In this document: piece after piece, positions 44,291 to 54,315 of the stretch | Position numbering within the stretch: position 1 is the stretch's first letter | How the letters are laid out: every line of letters begins with the position of its first letter | Source of the DNA: Cepaea nemoralis | Taxonomy: Eukaryota > Mollusca > Gastropoda > Stylommatophora > Helicidae | Reading direction: 5' to 3' | Assembly: GCA_014155875.1 (NCBI GenBank) | Contig: JACEFZ010015062.1 | Coordinates: 164,501-228,500 of the forward strand | DNA: 64,000 bases | Translations under genes and position numbers: made by a program | The notes under the pieces: model-generated | What the model was told of the DNA's origin: nothing | Seen by the model: the letters and a program-made list of their open reading frames with translations, nothing else | Databases searched by the model: none

Positions 44291-44779
44291 GTACACATTT
44301 AGATTTCAGGATCAACCAGGAACCTGGAATATTTTCTTATATACACTTTTCGCAACAAGACAATTAATTTTCAAAGTTCACACATTAGAATACTTCTGGT
44401 TTCATTTAAAACAAACTTTACTAAAATAGTTTACTTATTAAAGTGAAATAGTGCCACGTGTTAGAAGTTGATACATCAGAAGCCGACTTGGGACTTTTTC
44501 GATATATAACTATTGTAACCAATGGTGTATTTTAATGGTGGTTAGTGATGTCTATATGGGTTAAATATAATCATACCACTGGTGGTGTCTTAGAGATGTA
44601 TGACTCTTCATCGGTCTGTGTAACAGTCTTGGTCATAATTAAAGTGGGTTACACCAGGTCAAAGGTGGTTCGGGTTGGAAACATACATCTGGAAGACGTG
44701 GACATAAATGACCAAAGTGGGCTTCCGGTCACATGACCTACATCTCGGAAAGAACATTTGTGTTAATTTCTTATCTGTT

Positions 44780-45240
44780 TTCTGTCAATTCAAAATGTCC
44801 CTCAGACCACTACAGGAGATATGACCTATGTGATTTTGATGTTATCTGTTCTCTGATTGGTTGATTCAAAATGTCCCTCAGACCACTACAGGGATATACC
44901 CTTTGTGATTTGGTGTTATCTGTGTTCTGATTGGTTGATTCAAAATGTCCCTCAGACCATTACAGGGATATACCCTTTGTGATTTGATGTTATCTGTTCT
45001 CTGATTGGTTGATTCAAAATGTCCCTCAGACCACTACAGGGATATACCCTTTGTGATTTGATGTTATCTGTTCTCTGATTGGTTGATTCAAAATGTCCCT
45101 CAGACCACTACAGGGATATACCCTTTGTGATTTGATGTTATCTGTTCTCTGATTGGTTGATTCAAAATGTCCCTCAGACCACTACAGGGATATACCCTTT
45201 GTGATTTGATGTTATCTGTTCTCTGATTGGTTGATTGATG
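44780..45240. repeat. 74-bp satellite (GATTCAAAATGTCCCTCAGA...)
   Basis: Six units containing CCACTACAGGGATATACCCT and GTTATCTGTTCTCTGATTGG, the last four almost identical. Located inside the Polinton-like element. Confidence 0.95.
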
Positions 45241-45399
45241 TTGTTCATTTCAGATATACACCTCTCTCACGCAGACAGTATCAAAACCAGTGACGAAACG
45301 AAGGCCAAGTCTATTTCTCATTTTCGCATTCAACGAAGAAGGATGTTTTGCTTCAACAGATATTAAATTAAATTGTTACATTGTGTAAGGTACTTATTT

Positions 45400-45690
45400 T
45401 CCAGTAAGGGCTATAATCTGTGTCTTCTTACTATTCAGTTCCACCCCTAGTTATTGACTGCGTGGGTCTACTAAATGTTGCAGGTCCTCTTCATTGTCTG
45501 TAATCAGACTGTGTCATCTGCCTAGCTGTTATTGTTTCCTTTCATGTCTTCTATATTTCTGGAAACAGTTTCATTGTACAAGGCGACATTACACATACCC
45601 ATCTCACACCTCTCTCAATAGGCTGAAATTGGTCTACTTCATTATCAATTTTTATGGTAGCTTGTAGTTTTCCTTATATGTTTTTACATG
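45400..45690 (-). mobile_element. LINE reverse transcriptase palm relic
   Basis: Minus strand reads IKIDNEVDQFQPIERGVRW, VCVMSP and then ADDTV and LITDNEEDLQHLVD, the catalytic palm of an RTE-like LINE (the YADD site is decayed to xADD). Confidence 0.7.
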
Positions 45691-46930
45691 TCTAAGATCT
45701 TTTCCAGCCGTTTGTAGATCATCAGTTCTAAAGTATTAAGCATTTATGCTATGATGCTGTCTGAACCGGGTTTTTGGTAGCTTTCATATGGTTAGAGCCT
45801 CCACATTCAAAACGGTGGCCCTTCCTTATTATATTCTTCTCTGTTAACTTCATAAAGGTTTTTTCAATATTCTGATCATATGTGTAAAAGCTATTCTATT
45901 ATTTTATCCATCTGTTGTCTTTAGGTAGCCTTCTGCTGATCTTTGATTAGTAAGTGGTTGAATTCTTTTGTATTAGTTTCGTATTTTACTGTTGCGTTGT
46001 TTTTTAATTTCTAAGCACTGAGAGTTTCTTTGACCTTTTATATGATATTCTGACTTTTCTGTGATTATCTTCATATTAGCCAGGATTATCTTTGTTTCCA
46101 TTAGTTGTTTCAAGCAGCCCTATCTTATTTTACTTTGTTATATCTATAATATTTATCTTTTCACCAGGTTGAAAAGTTGCTAACAAATCGAAGCCATTAC
46201 ATACAAGGAAGTACAATCTCGAGGCTATTACGTACAAGGAAAGGAAGGGAACTGTCTACCACTGGTATGCCTTCAACGTTTTTCATATTACACATCACTA
46301 AATATTTTCAACCATATATAGTGTTCCTTGGTGGCCGTATTCAGCAATGTTCATTAGTATACCACAGTTGTGTCATCCAATATAAAATAACACAGAAAAT
46401 AGAATTACAAACAAACAAAAAAATAAAAAATAAATAAATAAATAAATAAATAAAATAAAAATTAAAAAAAAAAGGTCATTGTTTGTCTTCACCATCAACT
46501 ACATAAGGACTGGATGTGAAGAAAACAGAGAAAATGAAAATATAATACTAAGTGTTATGTGACTCAGTTGCCATACCTTCCTTTTGGTATGTCTTATACA
46601 ATATTTCCTGTAGATATGTCATATGGTTGCAAAATATCTAATGATTTTTGTTATTCTCCACAGCTGTTTGCCGCCCAGTGCTTACTCGAGCTTTATACAA
46701 GAGTGGAACGATAGGAACCTACATACTAATTTTCACTATCAAGCCGTTATCTATTGGATCCACACAACGTCTTAATATCATCAAAGCCAACACAGGAAAA
46801 AATATTGACTATACTAACTGGAAAAGCTACCAACTACACAAGATCTTAATATCACCTTATCAACAACCGGAAACTATTGCTTCATATTACCAATACAGGA
46901 GGTTAAAAGTGTCTTTTGCTGAATAACACT
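45690..46930. other. Sequence upstream of the polymerase gene
   Basis: AT-rich, with an (AAAT)n run at 46,425-46,455. Splice-like signals occur (TCTTTTCACCAG at 46,168; TTATTCTCCACAG at 46,662), which could belong to 5' untranslated exons, but no coding motif is seen in the 92-codon frame at 46,648-46,926. Confidence 0.35.
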
Positions 46931-47023
46931 GTCTACTACCAAGATCTGTAATTTGGAAAAGTTTGGATACACAAGAGCTTATCACCGGAAACTTGACTCA
47001 TCACCACAGTTCTGTCTATCACT

Positions 47024-48220
47024 ATGGCCACTACTCAGAATGTCTTTCTGTGTCCTACATGTGACAAAGCTTTCACTGAACAGCGCAATCTCACACGTCA
47101 CATTAACACCATACACAACACCACAACTCACAAGTGCCACATATGTTATAACTCATACAAACGAAAAGATGATCTAAAGTCCCACATTAAAAAGCATCAC
47201 CAGACATCATCAATGGACACTACCCCATCAATGCACACTACACCCTCAATTTCAAAAACGGACACTACAGCACCAAATACTACTGCATCAAACACCACAG
47301 CACGTAAAAGGAAAGCTCCCACAGACACACATACACCTAAAAAACAGAAACTTGGACAAGTTGAAACAGAAACACCAGACAACCTCCCTGATGAAATCCA
47401 ACCCACCTATAGGGAAAACTGGGATAGTATTAGGACACATCACAAGTGTGGTAAACACATGTCAGTCTACACATACTACATTAGCCCACAGACACAGCAC
47501 CCTATCGACTGGACAGATACCCTATACAAGGTCTTTAATACTCAGACAAACCGATTCAAGATCAATTATTCCCACCATTTAATTCTGAGACATAGAGAAA
47601 CACAGGACCTTAGATTCTTTCATGCTTCCTCCAACAACGCTCCCGTTTTAGAATTTCCAGCGTTAATTAATAACAGACATGACTTTGACGACTTCATCAA
47701 GACAGTTCATCAACATGATATCCTTACATACGCTATGCAGCAACGACCAGACACCAAATACAGTGTAGAGACAGTAGCTGCTACGTCATTTTATATTTTT
47801 CACATTCCTGATTTTCCTATTGGTTGCTGCCTGACTGATATTCCAGACTACATTACCCACAACCAAGCCATTAATATACTACAATATGACTCTAGTTCTA
47901 AGCCATACACTGATAATCTTTGTTTTTTTAGAGCACTAGCCGTACACAAAGGCTCAGAAGTTACAAATCTTAGGAAACAGACAAAAGAGTATGCTAATAA
48001 GTGGAAAGAGTATCAGAACATAGAGTCCCTTACTAATTTTCCAGGTATTAAACTACTTGATGTCCCCAATTTAGAAGAATGCTTTGCTCTCAATGTAGAC
48101 ATTTTTGAGTACGATGATAACCATTCACTGGTACCAAAGCTTAGAGGTAGTGGGACATACGATGAAACGTTAAGACTGTTATTTTTTAAAGAGCATTTCA
48201 TGCTATATTGTAGATATTGA
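47024..48220 (+). CDS. N-terminal part of Polinton-type DNA polymerase, with C2H2 zinc fingers
   Basis: 398 codons. Residues 10-31 form a C2H2 finger (C10, C13, H26, H31) and residues 38-59 a second (C38, C41, H54, H58/H59). A Ser/Thr/Pro-rich basic linker follows (about 62-115, with RKRKAPTDTHTPKKQK as a likely nuclear signal). The rest resembles the N-terminal extension of metazoan DNA_pol_B_2 proteins (DNLCFFRALAVHKG). The frame ends in a stop at 48,218, but the adjacent frame of the next CDS is open from 48,213 and continues the expected sequence. The two are therefore one gene broken by a single-base shift between 48,209 and 48,213. The ATG at 47,024 precedes the first finger by nine residues. 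Confidence 0.8.
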   Translation: MATTQNVFLCPTCDKAFTEQRNLTRHINTIHNTTTHKCHICYNSYKRKDDLKSHIKKHHQTSSMDTTPSMHTTPSISKTDTTAPNTTASNTTARKRKAPTDTHTPKKQKLGQVETETPDNLPDEIQPTYRENWDSIRTHHKCGKHMSVYTYYISPQTQHPIDWTDTLYKVFNTQTNRFKINYSHHLILRHRETQDLRFFHASSNNAPVLEFPALINNRHDFDDFIKTVHQHDILTYAMQQRPDTKYSVETVAATSFYIFHIPDFPIGCCLTDIPDYITHNQAINILQYDSSSKPYTDNLCFFRALAVHKGSEVTNLRKQTKEYANKWKEYQNIESLTNFPGIKLLDVPNLEECFALNVDIFEYDDNHSLVPKLRGSGTYDETLRLLFFKEHFMLYCRY

Positions 48221-48260
48221 CAAAGCAGCTCACGCTTTTAGTTGCCCAAAATGTGGGAAG

Positions 48261-51185
48261 TTGTGGAAGATCTTTAGGGATCTGGAGAAACATTACAAAA
48301 CATGTAACGGGGGTCAAACGGTAGAGCATTTTAAAGGAGGGGTTTACAGTCCACCTGAAACCGTCTGGGACCTTATTGCTGACCAAGGCATCCCAGTCGA
48401 TCCTAAGTATGTTTACCCTTACAGGGCTACATACGATTTTGAATGTTTCTTTGAGTCTTCAAACCTTCCTTGTGATAGTAATTCAACACAATTTTTAGCA
48501 AAACATGTTCCCATGTCGTGCTCAGTCGCCTCCAACGTACCTGGGTTCGAAGCCCCAGTCTGCTTCATCACATCGGGTGATCCCCAAGATCTGGTGAATA
48601 GGATGCTTGATCATTTGACCCGAATCGCTGATGCGGCGTATTCAGAACTGCACGCTAAGTTCGAAGATGTGTACACTGCACTAGAGGCGATAAATGAGAG
48701 CACTTTAATTGGTAGGTTCGATGCGTACTTGAAAGAGCTACCGGTCCTGGGGTTCAACTCTGGAAAGTACGATATGAACCTCATCAAGCCATACTTATTT
48801 TCTTATTTCATAAAATCAGAGGACGTGTCGTGCAATTTTGTTGTCAAGAGAAACAATAATTTTATGTGTATTGCCACAGATCAATTGAAGTTTCTGGATA
48901 TCAGTAACTATTTAGCGCCAGGTTTCAACTACTCAAAGTATCTAGCCGCTTACAAAATTAAAGAAACTAAGGGAAATTTCCCTTATGAGTTTATAACTAA
49001 CCTTGAAAAACTAAAAGAAACACAGTTACCCCCACACGAGGCATTCTTTTCAAAACTAAGAAATTGTAATATTACTGAGACAGAGTATAAAGAGTGTCAG
49101 AAAGTGTGGGTAGAAAATAAGATGACCACATTAGAAGACTTTCTAGTGTGGTATAATAACAAAGATGTTCAGCCTTTTATTAAGGCATTAGATAAACAGG
49201 TTTCCTTCTACAAAGATTTAGGTGTAGACATGTTTAAGGATGCCATTTCCGTCCCTGGAGTAACCTTAAAATATCTTTTTAGGACTCTGCCCAAAAACGT
49301 ACTGTTTTCACTATGTTCTGAGAACGAGAAAGACCTGCACAAAACACTTAGAGACAATATTGTAGGAGGGCCGTCCATAATCTTTCATAGGTACCATGAG
49401 ATAGGTCAGACACGCATCAGAGGGGGTAAGCTTGTTAAGAGTTTGAAAGGGTATGACGCTAACGCTCTCTACCTGTGGGCTCTAATGCAAAAGATGCCCA
49501 CAGGTTTTCCTGTCATTCGAAAGGCAGAAGATGAGTTCAAGACTCATAAGGGTAGATTTTACACTGTTCAGTGCAGAGAGTGGCTAGCGTGGATAGAGCA
49601 TAGTGAGAATATAGAGTTGAGGACACAGTTCAATGGGCGGGAGATGGCGCTGGGCCCGCGTCATATTAGAGTAGATGGGTGGGATAGGGTGAATACAACC
49701 GTGTATCAGTTTCACGGATGTCTATTCCATGGCCACCCAGACTGTCCCCTGACTCGTGGTATTGACATAAATCCAGTAAATAAGATACCTCTGACAGAAC
49801 TATATGACAACACCTGTGACATTCACGACTACTTGGTTAACGAGGTGAAAGTTAAAGTAGTAGAAATGTGGGAATGTGACTGGCGGAACCTTAAAAAGAC
49901 CAATAGTGACGTTAAGGGTTTTGTCAAGGGCAGATTCCCATATGTCAAACCATGGCATAATAAAAAGACCATTAACAAAGAAAGGATTCTAAAGGCTGTA
50001 AGAGCTGAGAGTTTGTTTGGGTTGATAGAGTGTGATATCCACGTGCCAGACAAATACAAAGCGCAATTCTCAGAGATGACACCAATATTCAAAAATATTG
50101 AAGTGGGCAGAGAGCATATAGGTAAGTTTATGTGTGAGTACGCCCAGTCACATAAACTGCTGTCAAGTGCCAGACGGACACTTATAGGTAGCTATATCGG
50201 AGAAAAGATCATGTTAGCCACGCCATTATTAAAATGGTATCTGGAACATGGGCTAGAGGTCACCCATGTATACCAAATCATTGAATATAAGCCAGTTAGC
50301 TGCTTCCAAGAATTTGGTGATATGGTTTCTGATGCCAGAAGAGAAGGTGACAGTAATACAACCTCTACCGTTAAGGCTGAAACCATGAAATTATTGGGGA
50401 ATGCCGCTTACGGCAAAACTCTAACCAATAAGGCCAAGCACACCAATGTTTCCTATTGTAAGGGTGAAGACACAACCAAGTTAATAAATAATCCCTTATT
50501 TAAGAAGATGACACCACTGACCGAAGACATATTTGAAGTAGTAAAAGGGAAAAAGACAACAGTCTGGGATCTCCCCCTTCAGATAGGTTTTTTCGTTTAT
50601 CAATATGCCAAATTAAGAATGTTGGCTTTCTACTACGACTTTCTAGACACATTTATCTCTAAAGACGACTTTCAGCTTTGTGAAATGGACACTGACTCTT
50701 TATATTTGGCCCTTAGCACACCTAACCTAGCGGAAGCAGTTAGACCACACCTTAGAGCAGAGTATGATAGAGTCTATACTCAGTGGTTCCCGTCTGAAGT
50801 CTGCTCTGAACATATAGTTAGTACTGATACCTGTAAGGCTTGCCAGACTATCAAAGCTTATGAAAAGAGAACCCCCGGGCTTTTCAAGTTAGAATACGAA
50901 GGGGATGGAATGGTATCCTTATGTAGTAAAACATACCATTGTTTCGGAGACTACAATAAAACAAGCACAAAGGGCCTCACCAAACACCACAACACACACC
51001 TAGACAGACAAACATTTTTAGATGTACTTGACACACAGACAGCGACTGGAGGGACAAATGTAGGTTTCAAAACACAAGACACGTCTATCTACACATACAC
51101 ACAACACAGAAACTCGCTATCCTATTTCTACATAAAACGTCAAGTTCACAAAGACAAGGTCACTACATCACCCCTAGACATATAA
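48261..51185 (+). CDS. polB: Family B (protein-primed type) DNA polymerase, main part
   Basis: 974 codons to a normal C-terminus; the frame is open upstream to 48,213, where a CPKCGK finger half begins. The exonuclease sites are present: Exo I D59-F-E61 in TYDFECFF, Exo II N166/Y170-D171 in GFNSGKYD, Exo III Y298-NNK-D302. Polymerase motif A is YDANALYLWAL (D399), motif B KLLGNAAYGKT (710-720), motif C MDTDS (D810, D812). A VYQFHGCLFHGHPDC segment (481-495) is a conserved insert typical of this metazoan family. A GLFKLEYEGDGMVSLCSKTY region closes the protein. All catalytic residues look intact. It copies linear element DNA in Polintons (family knowledge). The 3' untranslated region overlaps the right terminal repeat. 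Confidence 0.92.
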   Translation: MWKIFRDLEKHYKTCNGGQTVEHFKGGVYSPPETVWDLIADQGIPVDPKYVYPYRATYDFECFFESSNLPCDSNSTQFLAKHVPMSCSVASNVPGFEAPVCFITSGDPQDLVNRMLDHLTRIADAAYSELHAKFEDVYTALEAINESTLIGRFDAYLKELPVLGFNSGKYDMNLIKPYLFSYFIKSEDVSCNFVVKRNNNFMCIATDQLKFLDISNYLAPGFNYSKYLAAYKIKETKGNFPYEFITNLEKLKETQLPPHEAFFSKLRNCNITETEYKECQKVWVENKMTTLEDFLVWYNNKDVQPFIKALDKQVSFYKDLGVDMFKDAISVPGVTLKYLFRTLPKNVLFSLCSENEKDLHKTLRDNIVGGPSIIFHRYHEIGQTRIRGGKLVKSLKGYDANALYLWALMQKMPTGFPVIRKAEDEFKTHKGRFYTVQCREWLAWIEHSENIELRTQFNGREMALGPRHIRVDGWDRVNTTVYQFHGCLFHGHPDCPLTRGIDINPVNKIPLTELYDNTCDIHDYLVNEVKVKVVEMWECDWRNLKKTNSDVKGFVKGRFPYVKPWHNKKTINKERILKAVRAESLFGLIECDIHVPDKYKAQFSEMTPIFKNIEVGREHIGKFMCEYAQSHKLLSSARRTLIGSYIGEKIMLATPLLKWYLEHGLEVTHVYQIIEYKPVSCFQEFGDMVSDARREGDSNTTSTVKAETMKLLGNAAYGKTLTNKAKHTNVSYCKGEDTTKLINNPLFKKMTPLTEDIFEVVKGKKTTVWDLPLQIGFFVYQYAKLRMLAFYYDFLDTFISKDDFQLCEMDTDSLYLALSTPNLAEAVRPHLRAEYDRVYTQWFPSEVCSEHIVSTDTCKACQTIKAYEKRTPGLFKLEYEGDGMVSLCSKTYHCFGDYNKTSTKGLTKHHNTHLDRQTFLDVLDTQTATGGTNVGFKTQDTSIYTYTQHRNSLSYFYIKRQVHKDKVTTSPLDI

Positions 51186-51273
51186 CACGTCCTAGTGTAC
51201 TTATGTATATATGTTTTCTACTGTTTGGTGTCTATAATATGTTCTATTAAAGTGGTCATATGTATGAAATGTC

Positions 51274-51283
51274 TATATAAAAG
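51274..51283 (+). promoter_or_regulatory. TATA-like box facing the right terminus
   Basis: TATATAAAAG, conserved in both terminal repeats and directed outward in both. A promoter role is inferred only. Confidence 0.35.
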
Positions 51284-51308
51284 ACTCAATGTCACGTTTG
51301 TCACGACC

Positions 51309-51337
51309 AATAAAAATGAATGTACTTTGTCAATAAA
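51309..51337 (+). terminator. Polyadenylation signals of the polymerase gene
   Basis: Two AATAAA hexamers (51,309-51,314 and 51,332-51,337) lie 125-150 bases after the stop codon. Confidence 0.6.
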
Positions 51338-51590
51338 AATGGTTTGATTCTTCTACACACTATTGAAAATTTGATGAAAAATAAAAAGTTATGAAAAACG
51401 AACTTTTGTTTGGTTTTTTAGTGGTATGAATGATTTTTCTTGTTGACCACTCCAAGAGGGTGCTTCATGTTGATTATGTGGTACACACATTTTTTACTAT
51501 ACAACCCAAAATATAAGAGTTAAATAGCACCCCTTACCCACCCAACTACATGACCGAGGGGGAGTGAAAATCAGCCGAGGTCAAGGTCAA

Positions 51591-51609
51591 TTGCCGGAGG
51601 CTCCGGCAA
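51591..51609. repeat. Palindrome in right terminal repeat
   Basis: Arms TTGCCGGAG / CTCCGGCAA around one base, 31 bp from the end; mirror of 38,403-38,421. Confidence 0.92.
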
Positions 51610-51640
51610 ATCATAACCGATTTGCGCCTTTCTAACTACT

Positions 51641-51646
51641 GACGTT
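51641..51646. repeat. 6-bp target-site duplication, right (GACGTT)
   Basis: Directly follows CTAACTACT; identical to 38,366-38,371. Confidence 0.9.
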
Positions 51647-52268
51647 CTTCCACTTTTGTCTACACTCTATGAGATACAGTTTTCGCAGCCATTTTCTTCG
51701 ACTGGGGCACTTTTTTGACTTTTTGTACTCGCTCACGAGGTAGGCTACATGTGCTGCCGGCTCAGCACCTTACCTTCGTGCAGCGGTGAACGAGAAACGG
51801 CCTGGCCCTCTCATACGGGAATCTCTCATATCCCCCAGCTGGGAGTCTTCGAACTTTTATCAGACCTGAGCATGTAGCTTGCTCAGTATCACGCCTTTAT
51901 TTTTCGAAAGGTGGCTATCGGCCCGGCTCTCAGGTCCGAGGGTTTGTGGCTTAGAGGCGTTCAGCCACAGCCCTCGACAGGGAGCCTTTAGTGTTTTGTC
52001 CGGACCAAGAACTTCTGACTTCGTGCGCCTGATTTAAATTTTAGACTGCTATCCTCAGTCTCACCTGCAGAGCAGCAGGTTGTATCTCTCTTAGTCTGGT
52101 CCCTATCCCATATGCTGTCCTATATGTAGTTTTTCACCCATCGGCAAGCACATGGGGTCGATGGGACACGCAAGCTCCCCCACCACGGCAAGGTGGAGAC
52201 ACATCGGGGGAGAAAGTAACATATTAAGTCTCTGTAGCTTCAGAAAGTAATATATAATGTCTTCTTAC

Positions 52269-52361
52269 GATTGGAGTCGAAATCTGTGGTCATGGCTGTG
52301 GAAACTGGTGTTGTGGACATGTTACCGCTGGTAGTCGAGCCCCTGACTGTCTGCGGAATCC
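52269..52361 (-). CDS. Candidate exon, Ser/Thr-rich, gene copy B (93 nt)
   Basis: Partner of 5,837-5,929 with acceptor TTCCATCCATCAG and donor GTAAGA. Reads IPQTVRGSTTSGNMSTTP then VSTAMTTDFDSN. Its donor lies only about 55 bases from the right edge of the 15-kb composite insertion, which therefore sits in the following intron. Confidence 0.58.
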
Positions 52362-52504
52362 CTGATGGATGGAATAGATGGCGCTATAGGCATGAGTTTA
52401 TATACAGGCGTATAGAAATATACACATATAGGCTTACAGACGTATAGACATGTAGACATATGCACGAACATAGATACAAACATACAGACATAAACACATA
52501 CATA

Positions 52505-52655
<151 letters not shown>

Positions 52656-52689
52656 TAAATGCATACTTACAGGCGTACAGAGATGTAGA

Positions 52690-52800
52690 CATGATCATCA
52701 TCATCATGTGCCATGCCGATAAGCGTGGGCGGTCATGTTTCGCCTTCTTAGCGCGATCACCGGAGCCGTACATCAGCTCAATGCACTTCTCTCGACCATA
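52690..52800 (-). mobile_element. RTE-like LINE 3' end
   Basis: Minus strand reads IELMYGSGDRAKKAKHDRP then AWHM and an ATGATGATGATC tail. Degraded member of the RHGT-ending family. Confidence 0.6.
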
Positions 52801-53000
52801 CGGACGCAGTTCTGAATCCCGCATTCCCGCGTTCGAAATACAGCTGCGGACTATTTGCCAGCTGACTGCCTTGCGTTGGTGTTTTACGAAATGGTATGTT
52901 TGTCGGTCGTTCAGAAATCAATAGCAAACTACTGAACGTAAACTTGACAAGAAATCACAACAGCAAAAAATGTGGGTGTTTGATTGAAACGTCCTGTACT
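52800..53000 (+). mobile_element. SINE, family 3
   Basis: Contains the head TTCCCGCGTTCGAAATACAG, TGCCTTGCGTTGGTGTTTTA and the shared body TCAGAAATCAATAGCAAACT ... AACGTCCTGTA. Confidence 0.75.
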
Positions 53001-53212
53001 TTTTTTTAACTTTGCCATTCTTCTCCCCCAGAATACATCATTCAAAAATCCTCCCCTTTCTTAATCCCTGTCTATTTCTCGTCTCACACATTCCTAATAT
53101 ATTGATATTCTCTCTTCCCATTTCTTGTTTGATGTTATCTAATTTTCCATCTGTGCTTAAAGTACCAACATTCCATACCATGTTGCCACTTTCAGTGTTT
53201 CTGACATCTAGA
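53000..53212 (-). mobile_element. LINE endonuclease N-terminal relic
   Basis: Minus strand reads MVWNVGTLSTDGKLDNIKQE-like sequence followed by ENINILGMCETR, which is the start of an AP endonuclease domain of an RTE-like LINE, truncated. Confidence 0.65.
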
Positions 53213-53630
53213 CTATCATGGATGCAAGCAGGTAGTCACAGACAAAGAGACATGCATACGTAGTCACAGACAAAGAGACATGCATACGTAGTCACATACA
53301 GACATAAATCTGTCGGACTATCATGACCTTGTACAGGTTAAAAGGCAATCACGCTTGACAAATGCATACGGACAGACAACCAGTCAGACAAACAGACAGC
53401 TATACAGAAAATAGACAGGCACAGACAGACAGCAGAAACATAGACAAACAAGTAGACAGACAAACAGACAGGTAAACAGACAGACATAAAAATTTACAGA
53501 CAGACAAATAGAAAGACAGACAATAGACAGACAGACAGATAAATGGATAGAAAGACAAACAGACATAGAGACAAATAGAGAGACGACAGTATGATACACA
53601 TAAAAAATGTTTGTATCATGCTCAACTTAC

Positions 53631-53654
53631 CCATTAAGAGAGCTGAAGCGAACA
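53631..53654 (-). CDS. Candidate 24-nt microexon, gene copy B
   Basis: Partner of 7,997-8,020, with acceptor TTATTTTCAG and donor GTAAGTTG and the same length. Encodes VRFSSLN in the linked frame. Confidence 0.5.
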
Positions 53655-53739
53655 CTGAAAATAACACAAGGTCATAGGCAAGTCAGGCAATGGAATATTC
53701 ACACATAATGTTCACAGATTATTTTAATATTGCCAGTGT

Positions 53740-53788
53740 TTGAATGTGTGTGTGAATGAGTGTGTGAATGTGTGTGTGTGTGTTTGTA

Positions 53789-53848
<60 letters not shown>

Positions 53849-54305
53849 ATGGGATGGATGGTTGAGTGTAAGAATAGATCGATGAATGGATCGAGAGACA
53901 GAAGGACATCCGTATACACAAATATTTACAGAGAGATGGACGGAAGGTAGTCGACTGAATGACCGACCGACAGGCAGCCAATCAGACAGGTAGCCCAGCA
54001 GACAGACAGGCAGGCAGGCAGACAGACAGGCATGCCCAGACAGAACAGACAAACAGTCAGGCACAGACAGACATAAAGGCAGGCACAGACAGACAGGCAG
54101 GCAGCCAGGCAGACAGCCATGCAGGTAGGCAGGTATGCACAAACAGACAGGCAGTCAGACACAGACATACAAACATACAGGCAGGCAAAGAGAGGCAGAT
54201 AAGCAGGCACAGACAGACACAAGAGCCAGACAGACAGGTACAGACAGGCAGACATGCAGGCACCGACATATATACAGACAAACAGACAGGCAAGGATAGA
54301 TAGAT
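53740..54305. repeat. TG, GA and CAGA/CAGG microsatellites
   Basis: Partner of the repeats at 8,085-8,590. The CAGA/CAGG part runs to 54,305. Confidence 0.9.
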
Positions 54306-54315
54306 AGATGGACTT

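Larger units (their letters stand above)
38372..51640. mobile_element. Polinton/Maverick-type DNA transposon, gutted, clean ends
   Basis: Ends are AGTAGTTAGAAAGGCGCAAA and its exact reverse complement, flanked by the 6-bp duplication GACGTT. Terminal inverted repeats of about 430 bp, 5'-AG termini, 6-bp duplications and a family B DNA polymerase together are hallmarks of Polintons. Length is 13,269 bp. The polymerase gene reads rightward near the right end. No integrase, FtsK-like ATPase, adenovirus-type protease or capsid frame is visible. Positions 39.3-46.9 kb contain a tRNA-like relic, LINE fragments (42.06-42.53, 43.74-44.29, 45.40-45.68 kb) and satellites. It is a degraded copy or a reduced, polymerase-only derivative. 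Confidence 0.85.
51208..51640 (-). repeat. Right terminal inverted repeat
   Basis: 433 bp, partner of 38,372-38,797. Contains the 3' untranslated region of the polymerase, two AATAAA signals (51,309 and 51,332), a TATATAAAAG box (51,274-51,283) and the terminal palindrome. Confidence 0.92.
37293..52212 (-). mobile_element. Older retroposon, interrupted by the Polinton-like element
   Basis: Flanked by AAAGTAACATATT (37,280-37,292 and 52,213-52,225); copy A shows the joined empty site at about 5,793-5,808. A (GAA)n tail on the minus strand lies at the left end. The right end begins TGTCTCCACCTTGCCGTGG in minus orientation, which looks like a retroposon 5' end. Without the inserted Polinton-like element the retroposon is about 1.65 kb. 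The left part contains a diverged direct duplication of about 570 bp (37,380-37,730 versus 37,940-38,300). No coding frame is convincing. Confidence 0.65.

Noticed and set aside
48181..48220. Programmed -1 frameshift between the two polymerase frames
   Set aside because: No slippery heptamer at the overlap and the required shift is +1; a simple indel or sequence error is more economical.
53210..53370. Copy-B equivalent of the 32-nt exon
   Set aside because: The donor side is similar, but the acceptor side has changed and no length gives the needed phase.
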